A DNA stretch of 64,000 nucleotides from Acuticoccus sp965213555. Its GTDB lineage: Bacteria; Pseudomonadota; Alphaproteobacteria; Rhizobiales; Amorphaceae. The notes beneath the pieces are model-generated. The model had not been told where the DNA came from and searched no databases. It saw nothing but the letters and a program-made list of their open reading frames with translations. This document shows, in pieces, positions 56,626-64,000 of this stretch (within the stretch, counting starts at the first letter, position 1; each line of letters opens with the position of its first letter). The stretch lies in the NCBI RefSeq assembly GCF_965213555.1, contig NZ_OZ243890.1:930001-994000 (forward strand), given 5' to 3'. The position numbers and the translations under genes are program-made.

Positions 56626-57096
56626 TCAGAACAGCGCTCGCTCGAGGACGCCGTAGGGCAGCGCCACCCGCAGCAGCGTGCCGAAGGCGTACTGCACCGC
56701 GAACGAGGCCGCGACGCCGACGGCGAGCGCCAGCCAGACTTGCACCCCGAGGAGGAGCATGAGCGGGCAGACGACGAGGATCGACGTCGCGAGGAAGCCA
56801 AGGTGTGGCAGGAGGACGATGAACGCGACGACCGCCACGACCGGACTGACGGCCTTCGCGGCGCGGGGGACCGAGCGCAGGAACGGCGCGAGCTGGATGG
56901 CGGGACCGGAGGGTCCCACGAGGCCGCGCGCGGTCAGCGTGACGCCGATGGCCGCGAGCCCCACCCCGACGAGGGTGGGGAAGAAGGCCGCACCGTAGAG
57001 CTGCCCGGAGGGCGAGGGGAAGGTCTGCGCACGCGCTGCGATGGCGACGCCGGACGCGGCGATGATCAGTCCCAAGAGCCAGTCGGCGAGCTTCAT
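56626..57096 (-). CDS. tctB: Tripartite tricarboxylate transporter small subunit TctB
   Basis: A 156-residue protein with four hydrophobic segments. N-terminal MKLADWLLGLIIAASG and the GAAFFPTLVGVGLAAIG segment match TctB; FLATSILVVCPLMLLLGV lies in the third helix. It pairs with TctA. Its stop lies one base before the tctA start. Confidence 0.93.
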   Translation of the reverse strand: MKLADWLLGLIIAASGVAIAARAQTFPSPSGQLYGAAFFPTLVGVGLAAIGVTLTARGLVGPSGPAIQLAPFLRSVPRAAKAVSPVVAVVAFIVLLPHLGFLATSILVVCPLMLLLGVQVWLALAVGVAASFAVQYAFGTLLRVALPYGVLERALF

Positions 57097-57154
57097 GGGC
57101 CCTCCCGAGCGTAGCGGTCCGCTCGTCCAGCGGACGCCAGACGGGCGGGCGCTC

Positions 57155-58127
57155 CTACTGCGCGAGGCCGAGCTTCTCGATGACCTCGGCGGCGTCGGTC
57201 GCGACGCCCTCCGCGAACGTGGCGAACTCCTCGCCGCACTCGCCGGCGGGGGTGTAGCCGCGGTTCTCCATGAACGTAGCCGAACTCCTCGCTCTCGAAC
57301 ACGTTGGTGGCCGCCTCGATGAGCGACGTGCGCACGTCCTCGGGCAGCCCGTCCGGCCCGACGAAGCCGAACCACGTCGCATAGTCCCAGTCGGTGCCGG
57401 TGGCCTCGCCGAGGGTCGGCGTGTCAGGGAACGGGTCGATCCGCTCGGGGGACATGATGGCGAGGATCTTGACCTGCCCGGCGTCGGCGAGGGGCTTCGC
57501 CTCGGCGGGCGCGCCGGTGAACAGGTTGATGCCCCCCGCGACGAGGTCCTGCAGCGCGGGAGCGCCGCCCTTCGACGGCACGAAGCGCACCTTCAACGGG
57601 TCGACGCCCTCGCTGTTCAGCCACCCGGCGACCGCGAGGTGCCACGCTCCGCCGACGCCCGATCCGGACGAGGTGTAAGCCCCCTCCGGCTCCGCCTTGA
57701 TCGCCTCGAGCAGCGCCGACGCGTCCTCGTGCGGCGAGTCGGCGCGCACCGTCACGCTCCCAGGCAGCGAGGCGAGGCGGCACAGCATCGTGAAGGAGGC
57801 CGGCGTCATGTCGGACTGCCCGAGCGGCTCGTAGCCGGTGAGCTCCACCGTGCCGATGCCGAGGGTGTATCCGTCCGGCTCGGCGGTGACGATGGCGGAG
57901 TGCCCGACCACGCCCCCGGCGCCGGTGCGGTTGACGACGTTGACGGGTTGGCCGAGCTCCTCCTCCAACAGCGCCGAGAAGGTGCGGGCCAGCGTGTCCG
58001 TCCCGCCGCCCGCGCCCCATGGCACGACCATCGTGATCGGACGATCCGGATAGGCCTGGGCGGGTGCCGCGAGGGCGAGGAGCGCGGCGGCTGCGCTGGC
58101 AGCGGCGATGGCGAGCTGACGTGGCAT
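57155..58127 (-). CDS. tctC: Tripartite tricarboxylate transporter substrate-binding protein TctC; one frameshift
   Basis: About 323 residues after removing one base near 57,275-57,282. A signal peptide ends in APAQAYPDRPI, and the Bug-type receptor fold is shown by TMVVPWGAGGGTDTLAR, NRTGAGGVVGHSAIV, SSGSGVGGAWHLA and TPTLGEATGTDWDYATWFG. Before the break the frame reads FESEEFG, after it FMENRGYTPAG. The ligand is a carboxylate by family. The gene lies 58 bases upstream of tctB. Confidence 0.93.
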
Positions 58128-58225
58128 CGGGTCCTCCCGTTGAGGTGTCGGCGTCTGACGCGCCGTTCCGCCGGGGACGCTAGGACCGTTCGCCGCGGGC
58201 GGCAAGCGTCGAGGTCTTGGACGCC

Positions 58226-58969
58226 TCAGTGGTCGGCGAGGAGGCGCCCGTAGCCGCGCCGCCGATCGTCGATGCCCGCGGCGCGCAGCGTCGCCCACCA
58301 CAGCGCGACGTTGACCGAGACCACCGGCTTGCCGAGCCGCGCCTCCAACCCCTCGACGAGGCGCGCGGCGGCGATGGAGGTCCCGACGTGGACGAGCGCC
58401 TCAACCCCCTCCCCGTCCACCTCGCGCATCGCACCCTCCAAGGCCTCCGGCGTGATGTTGACCACCTCGTCCTCCACCGGCGCGCGCAGCCCCCTGATGG
58501 CCGCCACGTCGTAGCCGGAGCCGGTGAACCACTCCGCCACGTGCCGGTCGGCGAGGGGCATGTAGGGGGACACGACGGCGATCCGCCGGGCACCGAGCGC
58601 GTCGAGCGCCCTGGCGACGGCGTCGGGCGGCATCGTGACGGGCACTCCGGCGGCCGCGGTAAGCCGCTCGCGCAACGCGTCGCAGCCGGCGATGCCGCCC
58701 CAGAAGCACGGCACGGCCATGGCCATGACGACGCGGTCCGGGTTGCACGCCATCAGCCGGGCGAGGGCGGGCAACAGGTCCGCCTGGGTCGCCTCCACGA
58801 TGGCCGCGGCGTCCGCGTCGGACGAGAAGGTCTGGTTCGGGATCGCGATGCGTGCCGCCATGTGGGTGACGCCGGGCACCGCCATGGTGCAGAACTCCGG
58901 CTCCACCGAGCTGTTCGTGGAGGGGACGAGCGAGCCCACCTTGAGGCGCGTGCCGAGGATGTCCGGCAT
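58226..58969 (-). CDS. Asp/Glu racemase superfamily protein (maleate isomerase / arylmalonate decarboxylase-like)
   Basis: A 247-residue enzyme. The N-terminal LKVGSLVPSTNSSVEPEF and GVTHMAARIAIP segments are typical of maleate isomerase and aryl-malonate decarboxylase. One catalytic-type cysteine is visible in AVPCFWGGIAG; the position of the second cysteine, in ALVHVGTS, is not a cysteine. A single cysteine resembles arylmalonate decarboxylase more than the two-cysteine isomerases. It is the first gene of the leftward operon and is divergent from the binding-fold gene. Confidence 0.85.
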   Translation of the reverse strand: MPDILGTRLKVGSLVPSTNSSVEPEFCTMAVPGVTHMAARIAIPNQTFSSDADAAAIVEATQADLLPALARLMACNPDRVVMAMAVPCFWGGIAGCDALRERLTAAAGVPVTMPPDAVARALDALGARRIAVVSPYMPLADRHVAEWFTGSGYDVAAIRGLRAPVEDEVVNITPEALEGAMREVDGEGVEALVHVGTSIAAARLVEGLEARLGKPVVSVNVALWWATLRAAGIDDRRRGYGRLLADH

Positions 58970-59070
58970 GGTGCTCCTTCCTGCCGCATCGCGCTCGACG
59001 GGCTGCCTGGACGGGCGCGGGGGCCCATCGTACACATTGCCCGTCCAGCACGAAGCGTCGGGAGCTCGCG
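58970..59070. promoter_or_regulatory. Divergent control region of the catabolic cluster
   Basis: These 101 bases separate the starts of the racemase-like and binding-fold genes and should hold the promoters for both operons. I see no clear operator; no regulator gene adjoins it. Confidence 0.4.
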
Positions 59071-59973
59071 ATGGCCGACGCGATCCCCATCGCGGTTGTC
59101 ACCAAGAACCGGACCAATCCGGCCTACGTCGGGGCGAGGCAGGGCGTCGACCGCCTGCTCGCCGGCCTCGGCGCGGTGGCTAGGCACTACGTCCCCGAGG
59201 TGCCGGACGACGTCGACCAGCAGGTCGCCCTCATCCACCAGGCGCTCGCCGAAGAGCCCGCCGCGATCCTCCTCGCGCCATGCCACAGGACGCGCCTGCA
59301 CGAGGCCGTCGCGGCGATCGCGGACCGCGGCGTGCCGCTGTTCGAGATCGTCAGCGAGGTGGAGGCCTCGCCCGCCCTGATGTTCGTCGGCTCCGACAAC
59401 GCCGCGCTCGGCGCCGCGATGGCGCACCGCATGGCCGAACACCTCGGCGGTCGCGGACGCGTCGGCATCGTCGACGGCCACCCCGACGCGGAGACGGCAG
59501 GCCCACGGGCCCGCGGCTTCCGCGACGCGCTCGCCGCGCACCCCCACATCGACGTCGCGTTCGCGGTCGCCGGCAACTACCAGCGGGACGACGCCGAGGC
59601 CGCGGTGCGCGAGGCGCTCGGCCGCGGAGCCCGGCCCGACGGGGTGATCGTCGCCAACGACTACATGGCGCTCGGCGTGATCGACGCGCTCGACGAGGCG
59701 AGGCTCAAGGGCGTGCCCGTCATCGGCGCCAACGTCACGCCCGCGGGCGTCGCGCTGATCCGGTCGGGGCGCATGCTCGCCTCGGCGGCGTTCGACGCCC
59801 TCTCCATGGGCGCCGTGGCGGCGGAGGGCGCGGTCCGCCACCTGCGCGGGGAGCCCGTGCCGCGTCGCGTGACGTTGCCCGCCGAGCTCGTCGACCCGTC
59901 GAACCTCGACCGGTGGGACCGCGACTATGCCGACCGGACGACGATCGGCTGGGACGAGGCCGTCGGCGAGTGA
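59071..59973 (+). CDS. Periplasmic-binding-fold protein without a signal peptide (sugar-type)
   Basis: A 300-residue protein with the type I periplasmic binding fold (ribose/LacI class): PIAVVTKNRTNPAYVGARQGV, ALAEEPAAILLAP, LFEIVSE, MFVGSDNAALGAAM, RGRVGIVDGHPDAETAGPRARGF and PDGVIVANDYMALGVIDA. It has no signal peptide and no DNA-binding domain, so it may be a cytosolic ligand sensor or a wrongly started receptor; the reading frame upstream gives no signal sequence. It is the first gene of the rightward operon, 28 bases before the flavoprotein. Confidence 0.85.
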   Translation: MADAIPIAVVTKNRTNPAYVGARQGVDRLLAGLGAVARHYVPEVPDDVDQQVALIHQALAEEPAAILLAPCHRTRLHEAVAAIADRGVPLFEIVSEVEASPALMFVGSDNAALGAAMAHRMAEHLGGRGRVGIVDGHPDAETAGPRARGFRDALAAHPHIDVAFAVAGNYQRDDAEAAVREALGRGARPDGVIVANDYMALGVIDALDEARLKGVPVIGANVTPAGVALIRSGRMLASAAFDALSMGAVAAEGAVRHLRGEPVPRRVTLPAELVDPSNLDRWDRDYADRTTIGWDEAVGE

Positions 59974-60001
59974 TCCGGCCCCGTGGCTCGAGGCGCGGGG
60001 C

Positions 60002-61684
60002 GTGAGCCGGAGGGAGGTCGACGTCGTCGTGCTCGGTGCGGGCGCGGCGGGCATGTGCGCCGCGCTGGTGTGCGCCGTCGAGGGCCTGTCCGTGCTCCTC
60101 CTCGAGAAGGAGCTCCAAGTCGGCGGGACGACGGCCTGGTCCGGCGGCATGGTCTGGGCGCCCATGACGGACGTCGCGCGCCGAGCCGGCTACACCGACG
60201 ACGCGGCCGACGTGCAGCGTTACCTCGACGCGCTCGTGCCGCGGACGGCCGATCGCCAGCGGCTCGAGGCGTTCCTCGCCGCGGCCCCCGAGGCCATCGC
60301 GTACCTCACCGCGCGCACCGCCGTCGTGTTGCAGCCGGTGGCGCGCTACCCCGACTACTACACCGACCTCCCTGGTGCGACGGAGGCGGGACGGGTGCTC
60401 GAGCCGGTGCCGCTGGACGCGACGCTGTTGGGTCCGCACCTCGCGCTGCTCCGCCGTCCGCTGCCCGAGTTCGCGCTGTTCGGCGACATGATGGTGGCGC
60501 GGGCCGACCTGCCGCACTTTCGCAACGGGCTCGCCGCGCCGCGCTCGACGTTCGTCGTCGCCTCGCGCCTCGCCCGCTACGCCTGGCAGAAGGCGCGGCA
60601 CGGGCGCGGCACGACGCTCGTGCTCGGCAACGCCCTCGCCGGGCGGCTCCTGCTGTCCCTCGTCAGGGCGGGGGTCAGCCTCGAGACCGGCGCCGAGGTG
60701 GATGAGCTCCTCTGGGATGGCGAGGCCGTGGCCGGCGTGCGGACCGTGACCGGCGAGGTCGGCGCACGCCGCGGCGTCGTGCTTGCCACCGGCGGCTTCA
60801 CCCACGACGCCGGGCGGCGGCGCGTGCTGCTGCCCGCCCGCGCCGAGGCGAGCGCGACGGCGAGCGGCGCGAGCGGCGACGGGGCACGGCTGGCCGAGGC
60901 CTGCGGCGCGCGGTTCGCAGAGGCCGCCGAGGGCAACGCGTTCTGGGCCCCGGTGTCGCGCTACCGCCGCCCCGACGGCAGCGAGGCGGTCTACCCGCAC
61001 ACGGTGACGGACCGGGCCAAGCCCGGCCTCATCGCGGTGGACGATCGCGGCGAGCGCTTCGTCAACGAGGCGGTGTCCTACCACGAGTTCGTCCGCGCGA
61101 TGCTCGCCCACGACAACGCGGGGGGCGCTTGGCTCCTAGGCGACGCGCGGTTCCTGCAGCGCTACGGCCTCGGGGCGGCCAAGCCGATGGCGCCGTCGCT
61201 GCGCCACTTCCTCGACCAGCGTTACCTCGTCCGCCGCGGGACGGTGCGCGAGCTCGCCGTCGCGCTCGGCCTGCCGGCGGACGCTCTGGTGCGCACGGTG
61301 GACCGCACCAACGCGGCGGCGGCGCGCGGCGAGGACCCTGAGTTCGGCCGCGGGTCGACCGCCTACCAGCGCTTTCTCGGCGACGCGGACGTCACGCCGA
61401 ACCCGTGCGTGGCACCGCTCGTCCGGCCCCCGTTCTACGCCGTGCGCGTCGCTCCTGGGGACCTTGGCGCGGCCGCAGGGCTCATGACCGACGCGTCGGC
61501 GCGGGTCCTCTCGCAGGACGGGCGGCCGATCGCCGGCCTCTACGCCTGCGGCGCGGACGCGCTTTCCGTCATGGAGGGGAGCTACCCGGGCCCGGGGATC
61601 ACGCTCGGCCCGGCGCTTACCTTCGGCTACCTTGCAGCGCGCGACCTCTCCCGCACCGTGCCGGAGCGAGCGGGGCGCGCTTAG
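60002..61684 (+). CDS. FAD-dependent oxidoreductase (fumarate reductase/ketosteroid dehydrogenase-like)
   Basis: A 560-residue flavoprotein. FAD-binding: VVVLGAGAAGMCAALV at about 7-22 and LLEKELQVGGTTAWSGG near 33-49; a second FAD contact near the C-terminus is YACGADALSVMEGSYPGPG, followed by ITLGPALTFGYLAARDL. The fold is that of fumarate reductase flavoprotein and 3-ketosteroid-1-dehydrogenase, which add or remove a double bond. The start is a GTG at 60002; an upstream ATG at 59927 would overlap the previous gene. Substrate unknown, but the neighbouring carboxylate transporter suggests an unsaturated acid. Confidence 0.87.
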   Translation: MSRREVDVVVLGAGAAGMCAALVCAVEGLSVLLLEKELQVGGTTAWSGGMVWAPMTDVARRAGYTDDAADVQRYLDALVPRTADRQRLEAFLAAAPEAIAYLTARTAVVLQPVARYPDYYTDLPGATEAGRVLEPVPLDATLLGPHLALLRRPLPEFALFGDMMVARADLPHFRNGLAAPRSTFVVASRLARYAWQKARHGRGTTLVLGNALAGRLLLSLVRAGVSLETGAEVDELLWDGEAVAGVRTVTGEVGARRGVVLATGGFTHDAGRRRVLLPARAEASATASGASGDGARLAEACGARFAEAAEGNAFWAPVSRYRRPDGSEAVYPHTVTDRAKPGLIAVDDRGERFVNEAVSYHEFVRAMLAHDNAGGAWLLGDARFLQRYGLGAAKPMAPSLRHFLDQRYLVRRGTVRELAVALGLPADALVRTVDRTNAAAARGEDPEFGRGSTAYQRFLGDADVTPNPCVAPLVRPPFYAVRVAPGDLGAAAGLMTDASARVLSQDGRPIAGLYACGADALSVMEGSYPGPGITLGPALTFGYLAARDLSRTVPERAGRA

Positions 61685-61756
61685 GTCCCGAACCCATGGT
61701 CGAGACTTCCCAAAGCGCCGCGAAGATGATGCAAAGTCTCGTCGGTCGGAAGCTTG

Positions 61757-62510
61757 TTCGTGGCGCGGTACGATCGGAGCGACGTCGAGCGGTCGGACAT
61801 CAAGCTGATTTTGCCGCCGGTACCACCCGGATGGCAGCACGTCGATGACCGGCGGGGGCGAAGCGGCCTGCTGGGTTCCGCGCACCGGATCGCCCTGGCG
61901 CGACCTGCCATCGCGTCACGGCCCGTCGACGACGGTCGACAAACGCGACGACGGAAGGGCCGAGCGCGGGGTCTGGCTGGCGATCTTCGAGGCGCTCGCC
62001 CGCAGGGAGCCGGCCGCGTGACAGCGGATCGACAGCTCCATCGTGAAGGCCCATCAGCACGCCGCCGGCGGCAGGGGGCTCGGATCACGCCATCGGCCGT
62101 TCCCATGCGGGACTGACGACAAGGCCCCATGCCGTCGTCGACGAGCCTGGCCTGCCGATCCGCTTCGTGGTGACGCCCAGTCACGCCTCGGACAAGGCGA
62201 CAGCTGCGGTGCTCCTCGACGGCCTGGCCCTCGCGTCCGGCATCGTCGCCGACCGGGGTGACAGCGCCAAGGGGTTGATCGATTCGTGTGCCGGGCGCAG
62301 GGCGCGGACGCACAGTCCGGCCCGCCGCAACGTGCGCGTCAGGCGCACCGTCGCGCCCGATCTCTGCCGACCGCGCAACCTCGTCGAGCGGCGCCTCAAC
62401 ACGCTCGAGCCCTTCCGCCGCGTGGCGACCCGCTTCGACAAGCTCCCCACAACTTCGTGGCCGCCGTTGCTCTGGCCTCCTCGCGACCTTGGCTACGGCC
62501 GCCATGGGTC
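61757..62510 (+). pseudogene. IS5-family transposase remnant
   Basis: In changing frames the sequence reads RYDRSD, ILPPVPPG, QHVDDRRG (start), GVWLAIFEALA, IDSSIVKAHQHAAGG (catalytic region), VTPSHASDK, VIADRG-like IVADRGDS, RRNVRVRRTVAPDLCR, RNLVERRLN and FRRVATRFDKL at the end. These are IS5/IS427 transposase blocks in order. Several frame changes and the lost YGPYTT block show it is inactive. Confidence 0.88.
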
Positions 62511-62520
62511 CATGACCTAG

Positions 62521-62632
62521 AGCGGTTTGGGGTTGGGTGGAACAACCCAACCCCGAGGAGATCGCTCCCAATCAACGAGCTAGAGCGTCTTACGTGGGTT
62601 TGGGAAGACCCATGATGCTCTCGCTGCGGAAA
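62521..62632. repeat. Palindromic intergenic repeat (two stem-loops)
   Basis: GGGGTTGGGT (62529-62538) pairs perfectly with ACCCAACCCC (62545-62554) around a six-base loop, with flanking AGAGCGG. A second weaker palindrome (GTGGGTTTGGGAAGACCCAT) follows near 62,597-62,613, again after AGAGCG. These are the form of REP-like elements frequent in this bacterial group. Confidence 0.6.
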
Positions 62633-62789
62633 CTATGAAGGTTGTTCATCCGGGGCCGGGATGTGGGCTGCGGTTACCACGCACCCGAGCCCTGACCGAA
62701 AGACCGGACGAACGTGCGCGTGAAGGCTCGCATGACCCATCATGGTCGGGTCCTTCCCGTGCACCGCGTGCGGCAGGACGGCTGGCGCG

Positions 62790-63300
62790 CCGATGCGCGC
62801 CGAAAGCAGCTCCGCCGGACAGCGCTTGACCCAGCAGGCCAATCGTTGGTTGCGTGCACGGAACTGCGGATGCGGCACCACCGTCCACGCCGCGCAGATG
62901 CTGAACCGCCGCTGGATCGGCATCGACGTCACCCACCTCACCAACAACCTTACCCAGCGACGCTTGCGCGACGCTTTCGAAGGCGACGCCATGCTCGAGC
63001 TGCGCTGCGTACCCACGCGGCGGCAACAGGGCCGCCGACTGCGGCATCGCCGGTGTCCTCTCCATGGAGGGCGAGGGCCGCAAGACCATAGAAGCGCGTG
63101 ATCTCGGTGAGGGTCGGTGAGCCGTCTCTGGTCCAGAGGATCCGCGACCTGCGCGGCACCATGGAACGCGAGGGCGCCGCCAGGCCGGGACCCGCCCCCC
63201 CGCCAAGTGTGAAATCGGCCGCCTTCGCCGGTGGTGTCGCTTCGCCGCACCCCTCCATCGCCGACGGGGAACTCTGGAGGGGAGCGCAGGCCACGGCGGG
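62790..63300 (+). pseudogene. Site-specific DNA methyltransferase remnant (with nuclease-like C-terminal region)
   Basis: The reading frames give NCGCGTTVHAAQMLNRRW, IGIDVTHLTNNLTQRRLRD and AFEG, then, in other frames, NRAADCGIAGVLSMEGEG and VQRIRDLRGTMEREGAA. This is the order of adenine-specific DNA methyltransferases that end in an IDG-VL and RDLRG-x-x-ERE C-terminal region. At least two frame changes and a deletion between DAFEG and GNRAAD mark it as broken. It lies beside the IS5 remnant. Confidence 0.75.
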
Positions 63301-63355
63301 AAACCACCGGACGCCCGCGCGGGGGTAGACCCCTCGGCGTCCCCATCGAGCGGGT

Positions 63356-63411
63356 GGGACGCGTGGGTTCGCCCACACACTTAACCTATCGAGGGCGAAC
63401 CCACGCGTCCC
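63356..63411. repeat. Perfect 19-bp inverted repeat
   Basis: The left arm at 63356-63374 (GGGACGCGTGGGTTCGCCC) is exactly complementary to the right arm at 63393-63411. The 18-base centre ACACACTTAACCTATCGA is AT-richer than the flanks. It is not followed by a T-run in either direction, so it is not an obvious terminator. It lies between the methyltransferase remnant and the next gene. Confidence 0.9.
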
Positions 63412-63521
63412 TCCTCGACCGCCGCGGCGGCTGCGGCCATCCTGCGTGGGCAACGCGCACGGGATCCCTACACGGTCGCGGGCACCCGGCTTGGCGCTTG
63501 TTCCGCGACCGAGGAGGCGAC

Positions 63522-63929
63522 ATGATCGACCCGTCCGCCAACGCCTACGGCGCCCCCCCACGGACCGAGGCGCGTCCGACGGGAAGACGCCCTGAAACTC
63601 CTCTGCGGCGCCGCCGGATCGCCCGAACGCGACCTCGGCGCGGCAGACGAGTTCTGGCCCTCGTCGCGACGAGCGTGCCGGCCGATGCCCCCCGGCCGAG
63701 CGCGCCGCCCCCGCGTCATCCCATCCTGCGCCGGCACGACAAGGGGCCACGCCGTCACGTCTTCGCCGGCGCGGCGCCCCCGCCGGAGCGTCCGCGGCGG
63801 GCGAAGCCGCCGAAGGTGTCCGCCAGCGTCGAGCACTTCATGGCGGCGAACCTTGCCGTGCGCCTCATCAAGCTTGCCCTCGCCGAGGCCCACCGTGGCC
63901 ACGCCGCGCGCGACCGGGAGGGCCGATGA
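63522..63929 (+). CDS. Hypothetical protein of 135 residues
   Basis: Not recognised. The ATG at 63522 follows an excellent binding site (AGGAGG, four bases apart), which is the main reason to call it. The protein is Arg/Pro-rich in the middle and ends in an amphipathic stretch SVEHFMAANLAVRLIKLAL. The stop overlaps the next ATG (ATGA), which suggests a small operon. Composition also fits spurious coding in GC-rich DNA, so confidence is limited. Confidence 0.45.
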   Translation: MIDPSANAYGAPPRTEARPTGRRPETPLRRRRIARTRPRRGRRVLALVATSVPADAPRPSAPPPRHPILRRHDKGPRRHVFAGAAPPPERPRRAKPPKVSASVEHFMAANLAVRLIKLALAEAHRGHAARDREGR

Positions 63930-64000
63930 TCCATCCTCGCAACGCCCTCCCCGGGCGCGGGGCGCGGCTCGGCTTCAGCGTTCGCGGGCCTAGGCGCGCC
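63926..64000 (+). CDS. Start of an unidentified gene, cut by the window end
   Basis: An ATG overlaps the previous stop (ATGA) and stays open for 25 codons to the window edge. The short, Arg/Gly-rich start MIHPRNALPG shows no family. Support is only the coupled start. Confidence 0.3.
   Translation, partial: MIHPRNALPGRGARLGFSVRGPRRA

Overview
The window is a GC-rich, gene-dense stretch of a bacterial chromosome. Gene content (TRAP and tripartite tricarboxylate transporters, MmsA, a Cu/Zn superoxide dismutase, a YciB septation protein, a ClpP paralogue with an acidic N-terminus, a split-type glycyl-tRNA synthetase beta chain, LpdA) fits an aerobic heterotrophic alphaproteobacterium, probably marine and Hyphomicrobiales- or Rhodobacterales-like. 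That placement is inference; no rRNA is present. The window starts inside an acyl-CoA synthetase gene and ends inside an unidentified gene.

Layout. 1-5.7 kb: acyl-CoA ligase, an MDR oxidoreductase, an SDR oxidoreductase and a DctPQM TRAP transporter. 5.7-15.4 kb: sodC, a LamG-like/SGNH-esterase pair, tRNA-Val(CAC), glutathione transferase, a clpP-aldo/keto reductase-ydcF operon, yciB, two tandem HhH (endonuclease III-like) paralogues, an IsdG/HmoA-like monooxygenase and a LuxR-type regulator. 15.4-30.9 kb: an AT-richer intergenic region and one giant gene (about 4,970 codons) for a mosaic extracellular protein of CBM, cadherin/Ig, malectin, sugar-dehydrogenase-like propeller and CBM6 modules, closed by a strong terminator. 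31-45.5 kb: mmsA, a fasciclin protein, TrkH/KtrB, an M20 amidohydrolase plus amidase, an OmpA protein with a long Arg/Glu/Gln repeat, lpdA, glyS, a trypsin-like protease and a glycosyltransferase with a 9-bp microsatellite. 45.5-46.4 kb: an IS3 remnant. 46.4-49.4 kb: an operon of a Tat-exported CxxC protein, a LolD-like ATPase, an FtsX-like permease and a PCuAC-like His-tailed protein. 49.4-61.7 kb: alkaline phosphatase, then a divergent catabolic cluster (amidohydrolase, PdxA-like dehydrogenase, ThDP enzyme, TctABC, maleate-isomerase-like enzyme; opposite strand, a signal-less periplasmic-binding-fold protein and a flavoprotein). 61.7-64 kb: relics of an IS5 transposase and of a DNA methyltransferase, palindromes, and two unidentified genes.

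Eight single-base frame breaks were found in seven otherwise intact genes, including essential ones (glyS has two, lpdA one). They look like sequencing or assembly indels, so these genes are listed as CDS spanning the break. The best leads for new biology are the giant mosaic protein with its divergent LuxR regulator, the divergent catabolic cluster around 51-61.7 kb, and the metal-linked MacB/LolD-type operon.
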